From a virus, in IMG/VR virus record IMGVR_UViG_3300035703_000053, positions 19,754 through 83,753 of that record: DNA of 64,000 nt, one strand, 5' to 3'. Under the pieces are notes generated by a model. The model ran no database searches. It was given only the letters and a program-made list of their open reading frames with translations, and had not been told where the DNA came from. Both the position numbers and the translations under genes were made by a program. Within the stretch, counting starts at the first letter, position 1, and each line of letters begins with the position of its first letter. Below are positions 45,334-52,778 of the stretch, in pieces.

Positions 45334-45593
45334 CTGAACCTTTCTCCCCCGCCGCGCAGGCGGTGTTGGATGCTGCCTTCACACTGGCCGACAACTTTGA
45401 CCGTGATGTCACCGAAGCGGAAATGATCGCCGCCGCCCTCCGCGCTGCTGCTGATCAGCTTCCACTTCAGCCGCTGACGAGGGATCCCGCCGATCCGTTT
45501 GAGCAGGGGCTTCGTCAAGGCCAGGAACTGAGCCGCGTTGAAATTCTCGCCATCGCCGTTGAGCTGGAAACCTCTACCACTGAAAACCGATGA
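45330..45593 (+). CDS. GC-rich picocyanobacterial-type protein, 87 aa
   Basis: Begins MTEPFSPAAQAVLDAAFTLA and ends EILAIAVELETSTTENR. Paralogue of the 40447 gene. Ala-rich helical protein with one Pro-rich loop (LTRDPADPFEQG). It overlaps both neighbours by four bases (ATGA), so translation is coupled. Function unknown. Confidence 0.6.
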   Translation: MTEPFSPAAQAVLDAAFTLADNFDRDVTEAEMIAAALRAAADQLPLQPLTRDPADPFEQGLRQGQELSRVEILAIAVELETSTTENR

Positions 45594-45904
45594 CTGACTC
45601 AGTGCTTAATCTTGATTTAGTTGATCAGGTATTTGAACGTATACCTGAATGGACATGGACTACCGTACGTGATGCAATTGTTGCAAACCTTGTTGACAAC
45701 ATGCCAGGTGCAGTAGTTGAACGGTTGACTGGTACCTATGACAACTTTGATTTAGCTGAAAAGATTCTGATTGATTATTACTCACCAGCAGATAAATACA
45801 AAGATTTAATTGTTGATTCATTCAAGATCATTGGTGATGAAAACACTTTGTATTTATTGGATTCATTACAACTAGATAAGATTCCAGAACCAACGGAAGA
45901 CTGA
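45590..45904 (+). CDS. Hypothetical protein, 104 aa
   Basis: Not recognised. MTDSVLNLDLVDQVFERIPE begins an acidic helical protein, ending in DEN and E-P-T-E-D. Codon use returns to the AT-rich phage type. Coupled to both neighbours through overlaps. Confidence 0.55.
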   Translation: MTDSVLNLDLVDQVFERIPEWTWTTVRDAIVANLVDNMPGAVVERLTGTYDNFDLAEKILIDYYSPADKYKDLIVDSFKIIGDENTLYLLDSLQLDKIPEPTED

Positions 45905-46254
45905 TGCGGTGTCGTCAATGTAACAGCAGTAACACACGTGTTACATGCACAGATCATTACGGTCAATACACCAAGCGTTATTGCCGTTGTCTTGATTGCA
46001 ACCACAAGTTCAGAACCATTGAACAGTATGAAGTATTAAAGCCTGGACCTCCCAAAGGGAAGCCACGTTCTGGAAAGATTGCTCGTGGTTCCAGCCATGG
46101 GCAAGCAGTCTTTACGGAACAGGACATTCGCAACATGCGTCTTATGTACGAATCAAAAAACCATACGTTGCAAGAAATTGCAGATAAGTATGGAACCTCT
46201 AGGGCTTACGCTTCTAAGATTATTAACCGGAAGCAGTGGACTCATGTCACGTAA
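45904..46254 (+). CDS. NrdR-like zinc ribbon joined to a helix-turn-helix, 116 aa
   Basis: The N-terminus MRCRQCNSSNTRVTCTDHYG and RYCRCLDCNHKFRTIEQYE is like the NrdR zinc ribbon (two CxxC pairs, R-x-C-x-x-C, F-x-T-x-E). Instead of the NrdR ATP-cone, residues 75-115 hold a helix-turn-helix (NHTLQEIADKYGTSRAYASK) like those in homing-enzyme tails. It may regulate transcription or be a DNA-binding remnant of a mobile element. Confidence 0.7.
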   Translation: MRCRQCNSSNTRVTCTDHYGQYTKRYCRCLDCNHKFRTIEQYEVLKPGPPKGKPRSGKIARGSSHGQAVFTEQDIRNMRLMYESKNHTLQEIADKYGTSRAYASKIINRKQWTHVT

Positions 46255-46474
46255 ATCAAAGTCTCAATACCAATTCAATGTTGGTGACCGTGTTGCTGAA
46301 CGTCCCAAGCCCCATGGGATATTCACGCAATGTGATGAAGCGTGTAAGCGTATTGCACAATATTGCAGCCAGTGGTATGGTGTAGTACTTAATACCGACA
46401 AACAGTGTCTTGCTTTTGAATTTTTCACAGAATACTTTGAGGGTTTGGGAACTATTGCTAATGAGAACTTATGA
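46244..46474 (+). CDS. Hypothetical protein, 76 aa
   Basis: Not recognised. ATG 46244 (MSRKSKSQYQFNVGDRVAER) overlaps the previous gene by 11 bases; a longer frame from 46079 is the wrong frame of the zinc-ribbon gene. FNVGDRVAERPK with a later beta stretch suggests a small SH3-like barrel, a guess from pattern. Confidence 0.5.
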   Translation: MSRKSKSQYQFNVGDRVAERPKPHGIFTQCDEACKRIAQYCSQWYGVVLNTDKQCLAFEFFTEYFEGLGTIANENL

Positions 46475-46653
46475 AAAACTTCTGGAATAGACGAATGATG
46501 TGGTTCTGGTGTTTTGAGAGTTGGATAAAACTTATGAAGAATTCTTCAGAATTTTATGAGAGTTTTGAATGTAATAGACACTTTTTTTGGTTGTGTTTGA
46601 ATAACTATAATCAAGTTTTTGGTACGAATGATGAATTTGCGAAAGATAAATGA
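46471..46653 (+). CDS. Trp/Phe-rich hypothetical protein, 60 aa
   Basis: Not recognised. MKNFWNRRMMWFWCFESWIK is rich in aromatic residues; the rest is Asn/Ser/Glu-rich. Coupled to its neighbours by four-base overlaps (ATGA). Could associate with membranes through its aromatic start, without a clear transmembrane helix. Confidence 0.45.
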   Translation: MKNFWNRRMMWFWCFESWIKLMKNSSEFYESFECNRHFFWLCLNNYNQVFGTNDEFAKDK

Positions 46654-46883
46654 GAAAACGACTTAGAACCCCTCCGAAATGTAGAGGACAACTTGGTAAA
46701 ACTGGTGCTACTAAAACTCACTTTGTAGAGCAGTATCAGGTGTATTTTGATGATTGGACTTATTGTGATGTTTCTGTCTGGATTGAGCACGGAGAAAACG
46801 AAAAGAATAGTCACAATATGGCACTACAAGTTGCCAAAAGTGAATTTCCAGATTTGAATGTTGAATGTGTTTATTACTGCTGA
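46650..46883 (+). CDS. Hypothetical protein, 77 aa
   Basis: Not recognised. MRKRLRTPPKCRGQLGKTGA is basic, followed by beta-rich VEQYQVYFDDWTYCDVSVWI and a helical part ending in V-Y-Y-C. Three Cys and two His may bind metal. Coupled to the previous gene by ATGA. A 47-base gap precedes thyX. Confidence 0.5.
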   Translation: MRKRLRTPPKCRGQLGKTGATKTHFVEQYQVYFDDWTYCDVSVWIEHGENEKNSHNMALQVAKSEFPDLNVECVYYC

Positions 46884-46930
46884 TGAATTGAAGGCACTAT
46901 GATGACTGACCAACAAACCCTTGATAAACA

Positions 46931-47587
46931 ATGAGTAATGTCAAATTAATTTGGGCAACACCTAATGCTGAACAATTGATTGTAAAGATGGCACGCGTTA
47001 GTGCGCCCGCCAATCAAGACAATATGGATACAGCACCACGGTTGTTGAAGTACCTGATTAAACACAAACATTGGTCGCCGTACGAGATGGCTAATCTTTG
47101 TGTTGAAATCGAAACAACTCGTGGTATTTCAGCACAGATACTTAGGCATCGTTCATTCTCGTTCCAGGAATTTAGTCAACGTTATGCCGACGTTGGTGAA
47201 CTTGGTTCATCTATTGTTCCACACCTACGTAGGCAAGATGGTAAGAACCGACAGAACAGCATTGATGATTTATCGTCTGATGTAATTGCTGGTTATTATC
47301 GTCGCATTGGTCATCTCTTTGAAGATGCAGAGCATCTATATAGGGAGATGGTTAGTGCAGGTGTTGCTAAAGAATGTGCGCGTAACGTATTGCCTATTGC
47401 AACAAAAACTAGGATGTATATGAATGGTACCATCAGGTCTTATATCCATTATCTACAGGTTCGTACTCATGAATCAACCCAATTGGAGCACAGACAAATT
47501 GCAGAACAAATCAAAGACATCTTCTGTGAACAGTTCCCTATCATTGGGGAGGCAGTGTTCTCAGCAGAGGGTGCAGCCTCACGATGA
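46931..47587 (+). CDS. thyX: FAD-dependent thymidylate synthase
   Basis: Makes dTMP from dUMP using FAD and NADPH. The ThyX motif RHRSFSFQEFSQRY (residues 72-85, R-H-R-x7-S) is complete. The N-terminus and length (218 aa) fit the family. With dCTP deaminase at 1.8 kb it forms a pathway from dCTP to dTMP. An AGATCAAG / CTTGATCT hairpin follows at 47614-47642. Confidence 0.95.
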   Translation: MSNVKLIWATPNAEQLIVKMARVSAPANQDNMDTAPRLLKYLIKHKHWSPYEMANLCVEIETTRGISAQILRHRSFSFQEFSQRYADVGELGSSIVPHLRRQDGKNRQNSIDDLSSDVIAGYYRRIGHLFEDAEHLYREMVSAGVAKECARNVLPIATKTRMYMNGTIRSYIHYLQVRTHESTQLEHRQIAEQIKDIFCEQFPIIGEAVFSAEGAASR

Positions 47588-47613
47588 TCAGTTCGCAAGG
47601 CTGTTCGTTTTCT

Positions 47614-47642
47614 AGATCAAGGAAACCACAAAAACTTGATCT
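47614..47642 (+). terminator. Hairpin after thyX, weak terminator or RNA stabiliser
   Basis: AGATCAAG and CTTGATCT form a perfect 8-bp stem with a 13-base loop rich in A. There is no T-run, so it may stabilise the thyX transcript or be part of the following leader, in which CCCTCAGGG and the family-4 element lie. Confidence 0.45.
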
Positions 47643-47693
47643 CCCTCAGGGCTGACGTGGTTCTTCTGCACCCCATCTGTAGTATAGTTCTAC

Positions 47694-47719
47694 CGTCCTG
47701 GGTACGACGTTAAACTGCC
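47694..47719 (+). promoter_or_regulatory. Compact pseudoknot, family 4, copy 3
   Basis: CGTC / GACG and GGTA / TGCC (one G-T pair) interleave around TTAAAC. It lies 44 bases before ATG 47764, or five before the alternative ATG 47725. It is the least regular copy in the second stem. Confidence 0.6.
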
Positions 47720-47763
47720 TATCAATGATTAGAAAAACTAATCAATCCATTCATCTCAACATC

Positions 47764-48546
47764 ATGAAACTTCTTAAGTTTTCCAAGGGTAACGGTAAGC
47801 TGAGCAATCGTCTTATCTTCTCACTACCTGCGGGATACGCATGTCCTAACGCTGGTGTATGCAAGACCTTTGCTGACCGTACCTCAGGTCTCATTGTCGA
47901 TCTGCCGCAGCTCACAGGCACTGTTGCGCCAGAGTACAGATGCTTTGCTGCTATGGCAGAGACTAGGCCAACCGTGCGTGAAGCTCGTTGGCATAACTGG
48001 GATCTCTTGCGTACCACCATGTATTCAGATGGTGAGCAGGCTGTGTTGATGCGTGACTTAATTGATATGTCACTCATGGCACAACCTGTGAAGAAGCTTG
48101 TGCGTATTCATGAGTCCGGTGACTTCTGGTGCGAGAACTATCTCAAGGCTTGGCTGATGGTTGCAGACCAGCGGCCACAACAAACTTTCTATGCCTATAC
48201 CAAATCACTAGGCATGTGGCACAACTTGAAGGATCAGATCCCGCCCAACTTCTATCTCACTGCATCGTACGGCGGTACACTTGACTACATGCTGGAGAAG
48301 AATACAGATGTGTATCAGCGCATTGCATATGTTGTGTACACAGAGCAAGAGGCGGCAGAGCTAGGACTTGAGATTGATCATGACGATAGCCACTGTCTAG
48401 GTGACAAACCTTTTGCACTTCTTGTGCACGGCAACCAGCGTGCTGGGTCTGATGCGATGAAGGCTCTAACTCAACGCAAGAAGGAAGGTGGGTTTGTTGG
48501 TTACAACTCCAAAAGAAAATCTGTAAAACCTTGCGTTACAAAATAA
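47764..48546 (+). CDS. GP88-like phage protein, 260 aa
   Basis: The pattern FSLPAGYACPNAGVCKTFAD (Cys-rich), then RIHESGDFWCENYLKAWLMV and TFYAYTKSLGMW resembles the gene-88 (GP88) family of actinobacterial and other phages, whose function is unknown. Conserved Cys residues may form a metal or iron-sulphur site. ATG 47764 (MKLLKFSKGNGKLSNRLIFS) is chosen over 47725. Confidence 0.65.
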   Translation: MKLLKFSKGNGKLSNRLIFSLPAGYACPNAGVCKTFADRTSGLIVDLPQLTGTVAPEYRCFAAMAETRPTVREARWHNWDLLRTTMYSDGEQAVLMRDLIDMSLMAQPVKKLVRIHESGDFWCENYLKAWLMVADQRPQQTFYAYTKSLGMWHNLKDQIPPNFYLTASYGGTLDYMLEKNTDVYQRIAYVVYTEQEAAELGLEIDHDDSHCLGDKPFALLVHGNQRAGSDAMKALTQRKKEGGFVGYNSKRKSVKPCVTK

Positions 48547-48581
48547 ATCGTGTACGATCTGTCAGTCTTCTTGATTGACAG

Positions 48582-48815
48582 ATGTCTTACATGCTTGCGT
48601 GCTGGAGGTGGGGTAAACCTTACGGGGTGACTGCCTCCAGCAGTTCTAATAAGTTTGAGTTGATTCCGTTAGACTCGGATTCAGCATTATCAAAAGTGTT
48701 CAGCCATCCATACAGGGCTGGTGCACAAAACATCTTGAGCTGGATCCAAAACAATGACACAGAAATTAACGGTGAAGAACTCACAATTCAAGATCTCGCC
48801 AGGTTCCAGCACTGA
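48582..48815 (+). CDS. Hypothetical protein, 77 aa
   Basis: Not recognised. MSYMLACWRWGKPYGVTASS begins a Ser/Leu-rich protein with a helical acidic end. It overlaps the first 62 bases of the DNA polymerase gene in another frame. Confidence 0.45.
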   Translation: MSYMLACWRWGKPYGVTASSSSNKFELIPLDSDSALSKVFSHPYRAGAQNILSWIQNNDTEINGEELTIQDLARFQH

Positions 48816-51402
48816 TACATTTCTTATCTTTGATTGTGAGACGGACGGCCTCTATGATGCAGTGACAACTATCCATTGTCTTGTCATCTACGATGTCGTC
48901 CGACAACAAACTTTTAGCTATGGGCCTGACCGCATTGCTGATGCTCTTGCTCACCTGGCAACTGCTGATGTTTTGATTGGCCACAACATTATCTTTTATG
49001 ACATTCCTGTCATTGAAAAACTTTATTCAAGTTACGCATTTAAATCTACAAACCTTTCATTTAAATCCAAGCACGTCATCGACACACTTGTATGTACAAG
49101 ATTGATCTGGCCCAAGGAAGTTCTCTATGAACTTGACACAGAACAATATCCGCAGGTTCCAAAGGGCTTGCGTGGATCCGCATCACTTAAGGCATGGGGA
49201 TGGAGGCTGGCCGATCATAAGATCGACTTCAAAGATTTCTCTGAATACAGCCAAGAGATGCTTAAGTACTGTATGGCACCCCATCACAAGGTTTTGCGTG
49301 ATGACCTCCGCTGGATTGAATGCGGTTCTATTAATGTTGGTGATGCTATTCTTGGTTTCGATGAATACGGACCAAACAGAAAATTCAAAGCTACAAAAGT
49401 ACTCGTAAAAAACTTTGATGAAGCTGAGCTATTTGAAGTTGTTTTAGAGTCAGGTAAAGTATTTCATGTAACCAAAGAACATAGATGGCTGACTTCATTA
49501 GTCCGTACTGACGGCACTGGTTACCTTCAAGGTAATTGGGTAGAAACTCAGAACCTCCGTACAGATAGTTCTTGCGGCTCAAAAGTACCAAGATTTTTTG
49601 AGCCTTGGGAAGAAGACCTTTCTAAAGATGCTGGCTGGCTGGCAGGAATGTTTGATGGTGAAGGTACTATCTCAAAGAAACGTGTTGACTTTAGTATTGC
49701 TCAAAGACCTGGTATTACATTAAAGAGGCTTGAAGAACTTCTTTGTACTAAATACAATAAAGACTGTGTAAAACATGTCATTAAAAAAAATTCAGATTGT
49801 TTGTCTTTACGTTTTACAGGTAATCAATATTCAAAGATTGAGTTTCTTGGCAAGATTAGGCCAGAGAGATTGATAAATAAATTTAGTTTTGATCAAATGG
49901 GGCGCATGGAAATTAAATCTTCGTGTTTAGTGGATCGTGTCATATCCGTTAAAAGCATTGGCAAAGGAACAATAGTTAAGTTGACAACTGATTCTTCTAC
50001 TTTTGTATTAGATGGTTATCCAATGCACAACTGCCAGCAGGACGTGGCAGTCACTAAGAAGCTTTATGAACTTATCCAAAAACAAAACTATCCAGAAGCA
50101 GCGCTCAAGCTGGAGCATGAACTTGCTGTCTCCATTAACAAACAAATTAGAGCAGGTATTCCTTTTGATGTTGATGCATGCCTTGATCTCGTGGATGATC
50201 TACGAGCAAAGGAAAAAGAACTTGAGTTACAACTAAAGGAAATTTTTCCACCTATTAAACACGAATCAATTTTTGTTCCAAAGGTAAACAACAAGAAACG
50301 TGGTTATGTTAAAGGTCAACCCTTCACTAAAGTTACGTATCAGGAGTTTAATCCTGGGTCTCGCGATCAGATTGTACAGCGTCTCACAGAAAAATATGGA
50401 TGGCAGCCCGAAGCCACCACTGAGAAAGGTAATCCAATTCTTAATGATGATGTACTTGAAACTTTGCCGTACCCAGAAGCAAAACCATTAGCTGAATATA
50501 TGTTGATCAAGAAACGTCTTGGTCAGATTGCTGATGGTAATAATGCTTGGCTCAAGTTAGTAACTGAAGACTGCAAGATCCATGGTGATGTAGTCACTAA
50601 TGGATGTATAACAGGAAGGGCATCTCATCGGACACCAAACATGGCTCAGGTTCCAGCAAGCTATTCACCTTATGGGAAGGAATGTCGCAGCCTTTTCTAT
50701 GCACCAAACAATTGGGATCTTATTGGTATTGATGCCAAAGCACTAGAGCTACGTTGTCTAGCTGGTTATCTTGCTCTCTGGGATGACGGTGAATACGCAA
50801 GTATAGTCACTAATCCCGATATTGATATTCATGTTTATAACCAGCAGATGTTTGGTGTTGCTACACGTGATATATCAAAGAGACTGCTATACGCCCTATT
50901 ATATTCTTGTGGTGCAATGAAAGCTGGTACACTAATTGATCCGAATGAAAAAGATGAAACAGTTCTCAGAAGACTAGGAAGTAATGCAATCAATTCATTC
51001 ATGAAAGGTGTGCCGGCACTTAAGAAACTTAAAGAGCAGATTGAAGAAAAGATTGCAACGCGTGGTTATCTCAAGGGATTAGATGGTCGTGTGTTGTATT
51101 GCCGTTCTGCATTCAAAGGATTGAACGTATTACTACAGGCAAGTGGCGCAGCAATCATGAAGCAAGTAGTAGTGAATGTACATAACAACATTGAGAACAG
51201 TCTTGGACTAGAGCATGGCCAGGATTGGGAGCAACTCTTGTTCATACACGATGAGATTGAGGTGGCATGTAGTCCCAGATACACAGAAGACATCAAGACT
51301 GAAGCACTGAAAGCCTTTGAGGAAGCTGGAGAATTCTTTAGCTTCCGTTGTCCTATTGAGGGAGATGCTAAAGTTGGTCGCACTTGGTACGATGTTCACT
51401 AA
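48754..51402 (+). CDS. Family A DNA polymerase with 3'-5' exonuclease, containing an intein
   Basis: Replicative PolI-type enzyme. Exonuclease motif I is IFDCET (Asp27, Glu29), motif II GHNIIFYD (Asn78, Asp83), and motif III Y-C-Q-Q-D (Tyr172, Asp430 in the precursor) is interrupted by an intein. Polymerase motif A is GIDAKALELR (Asp660, Glu666), motif B RDISKRLLYALLYSCG (Lys709, with Tyr713 where E. coli has Phe762), and motif C FIHDEIEV (832-834). The precursor of 882 aa matures to 628 aa, T7-like in size. No DnaE or family B polymerase is in the window. Confidence 0.92.
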   Translation: MTQKLTVKNSQFKISPGSSTDTFLIFDCETDGLYDAVTTIHCLVIYDVVRQQTFSYGPDRIADALAHLATADVLIGHNIIFYDIPVIEKLYSSYAFKSTNLSFKSKHVIDTLVCTRLIWPKEVLYELDTEQYPQVPKGLRGSASLKAWGWRLADHKIDFKDFSEYSQEMLKYCMAPHHKVLRDDLRWIECGSINVGDAILGFDEYGPNRKFKATKVLVKNFDEAELFEVVLESGKVFHVTKEHRWLTSLVRTDGTGYLQGNWVETQNLRTDSSCGSKVPRFFEPWEEDLSKDAGWLAGMFDGEGTISKKRVDFSIAQRPGITLKRLEELLCTKYNKDCVKHVIKKNSDCLSLRFTGNQYSKIEFLGKIRPERLINKFSFDQMGRMEIKSSCLVDRVISVKSIGKGTIVKLTTDSSTFVLDGYPMHNCQQDVAVTKKLYELIQKQNYPEAALKLEHELAVSINKQIRAGIPFDVDACLDLVDDLRAKEKELELQLKEIFPPIKHESIFVPKVNNKKRGYVKGQPFTKVTYQEFNPGSRDQIVQRLTEKYGWQPEATTEKGNPILNDDVLETLPYPEAKPLAEYMLIKKRLGQIADGNNAWLKLVTEDCKIHGDVVTNGCITGRASHRTPNMAQVPASYSPYGKECRSLFYAPNNWDLIGIDAKALELRCLAGYLALWDDGEYASIVTNPDIDIHVYNQQMFGVATRDISKRLLYALLYSCGAMKAGTLIDPNEKDETVLRRLGSNAINSFMKGVPALKKLKEQIEEKIATRGYLKGLDGRVLYCRSAFKGLNVLLQASGAAIMKQVVVNVHNNIENSLGLEHGQDWEQLLFIHDEIEVACSPRYTEDIKTEALKAFEEAGEFFSFRCPIEGDAKVGRTWYDVH
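49270..50031 (+). mobile_element. LAGLIDADG-containing intein in the DNA polymerase
   Basis: The intein runs from Cys173 to Asn426 of the precursor (254 aa). It begins C-M-A-P-H-H-K-V and ends GYPMHN, the usual His-Asn end, followed by Cys427 as the +1 residue. The homing domain carries the motif GWLAGMFDGEGTIS near residues 294-306. Splicing joins KY to CQQDV, rebuilding exonuclease motif III. Inteins are often found in conserved catalytic motifs, as here. Confidence 0.9.
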
Positions 51403-51407
51403 TGTCC

Positions 51408-51433
51408 CGTCCCAGGTAAGACGTTAAACTGCC
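51408..51433 (+). promoter_or_regulatory. Compact pseudoknot, family 4, copy 4
   Basis: CGTC / GACG and AGGTA / TGCCT (one G-T pair) interleave around TTAAAC. It lies between the polymerase stop and the SSB gene, 22 bases before its ATG. Confidence 0.6.
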
Positions 51434-51455
51434 TTAACACTTTCTTTTTGATCCG

Positions 51456-52265
51456 ATGAATTTTGCAACAGTTTGTGCACAACTTGCCGAGGATCCTCGG
51501 GAGGTTTATACCAGTGCAACCTCAACTGCTATCCGCTGTAACGTGATGTTGCCTCCAGTAGGTAACAAAGCACCGACTCTGATTGAACTGAATGCTTACG
51601 GCAAAACTTCCGAGCGACTTGCGCGTCTCCAAAAGAACGCACAGATTTACATTCACGGCGCCAAGCTACGTTTCGATCTTGACGCAAGAGCGTACTCACT
51701 ACATGGAGGAGTTATTGCACAAGTTAACGATCAGTTCCCAATCCTCAACACAGTCATCCTTAGTGGACGTTGTGTAAAAGATATTGATACTGCCGATCAA
51801 CGTGCATTTAAAACTACTGCGTCAGGTCTGATGATTTGTAATCAGACATTGGCAGTAAGCACCGGAAGGAATCAATCAGACTTGTTCAACTTCTATGCCA
51901 TCAATTCCCATGAAGACAAGCTAAACCAGGCTCAGCTGCTAGCTGACTTCACGCGCAAGGGCGTGGGGCTGACGATCCAGGGTCGGTTGGTTACCGATGC
52001 CTGGAAGGACAATGACTCTGGTGAGAAGAAAGCTGTGACTAAGATACAGCTAGTGTCAATGACTCTTGCACCTAAGCCCCAGGGTAGTGGGCAAGAAATC
52101 AAACCGCAAACTACGGTTAGCTCATCGGAGAATGTGACTTCCCTTTGGGGTGGTCGCACTGTGGAAGAGTCACAAGATGTGTGGAATCAAGCATCTGGTG
52201 GTGGACTTCCCGATCTGCCGGGCCAATATGGTACGGCACCTGACCTTGACGAAATCCCTTTCTGA
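51456..52265 (+). CDS. ssb: Single-stranded DNA-binding protein with two OB folds
   Basis: Binds replication intermediates. The first OB fold (residues 3-90) includes NFATVCAQLAEDPREVYTSA; the second (98-208) includes VILSGRCVKDIDTADQ and TIQGRLVTDAWKDND, close to the standard SSB pattern. The end DLDEIPF is the acidic tip that docks partner proteins. Two OB folds in one 269-aa chain is longer than most phage SSBs. It is two genes after the polymerase and preceded by a family-4 pseudoknot. Confidence 0.8.
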   Translation: MNFATVCAQLAEDPREVYTSATSTAIRCNVMLPPVGNKAPTLIELNAYGKTSERLARLQKNAQIYIHGAKLRFDLDARAYSLHGGVIAQVNDQFPILNTVILSGRCVKDIDTADQRAFKTTASGLMICNQTLAVSTGRNQSDLFNFYAINSHEDKLNQAQLLADFTRKGVGLTIQGRLVTDAWKDNDSGEKKAVTKIQLVSMTLAPKPQGSGQEIKPQTTVSSSENVTSLWGGRTVEESQDVWNQASGGGLPDLPGQYGTAPDLDEIPF

Positions 52266-52268
52266 ACC

Positions 52269-52511
52269 ATGGCGCTCCAAATGAACATTACTGAACTTGA
52301 CTTCAGTTTGCTTGATGCAATTGCCTATGAGTATTTCATGGACAATCTAAATGAATGTATTGAAGTGAACAGCGAAGATGGCGCTGATGTACTATCTCAA
52401 TCTGTTGAACTTCTTGCAGAACTTTCATTCTGTATTGGAGAAATGTTTGTACAAAAACGTCTGAACTATCTTGAGCGCAAGCACAAAAAAGAACAGGAGA
52501 GCAATGACTAA
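52269..52511 (+). CDS. Acidic helical protein, 80 aa
   Basis: Not recognised. MALQMNITELDFSLLDAIAY begins a helical acidic protein with a charged Lys/Glu end (RLNYLERKHKKEQESND). It lies three bases after SSB and overlaps the next gene by eight bases. Confidence 0.55.
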   Translation: MALQMNITELDFSLLDAIAYEYFMDNLNECIEVNSEDGADVLSQSVELLAELSFCIGEMFVQKRLNYLERKHKKEQESND

Positions 52512-52713
52512 TTTTAAATTGGTAAAACGTGCGTTTACATTTACTTTTGTGGAAGATGACTTTAGTTGCGTTCTTGAGAGTCAAGCTGTAACCACTGATG
52601 AAGTTATGGTACACCTCATTCAATTTCTTCGGGGGTGTGGGTACCAGGATGAAAGCATCTATGACGCAATGCGTGAGGCGATTGATGAGCGTGATGCTTT
52701 CAACAAATGCTGA
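52504..52713 (+). CDS. Hypothetical protein, 69 aa
   Basis: Not recognised. ATG 52504 (MTNFKLVKRAFTFTFVEDDF) is preferred to 52471, which overlaps more. Beta-rich start, helical end (MREAIDERDAF). Coupled to the previous gene. Confidence 0.55.
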   Translation: MTNFKLVKRAFTFTFVEDDFSCVLESQAVTTDEVMVHLIQFLRGCGYQDESIYDAMREAIDERDAFNKC

Positions 52714-52778
52714 AATGGCCCTGCACACTGGCCTCCGGACGGCCTTAAAAGCGTCGATGTCCAAACCCTGAAAAAACC

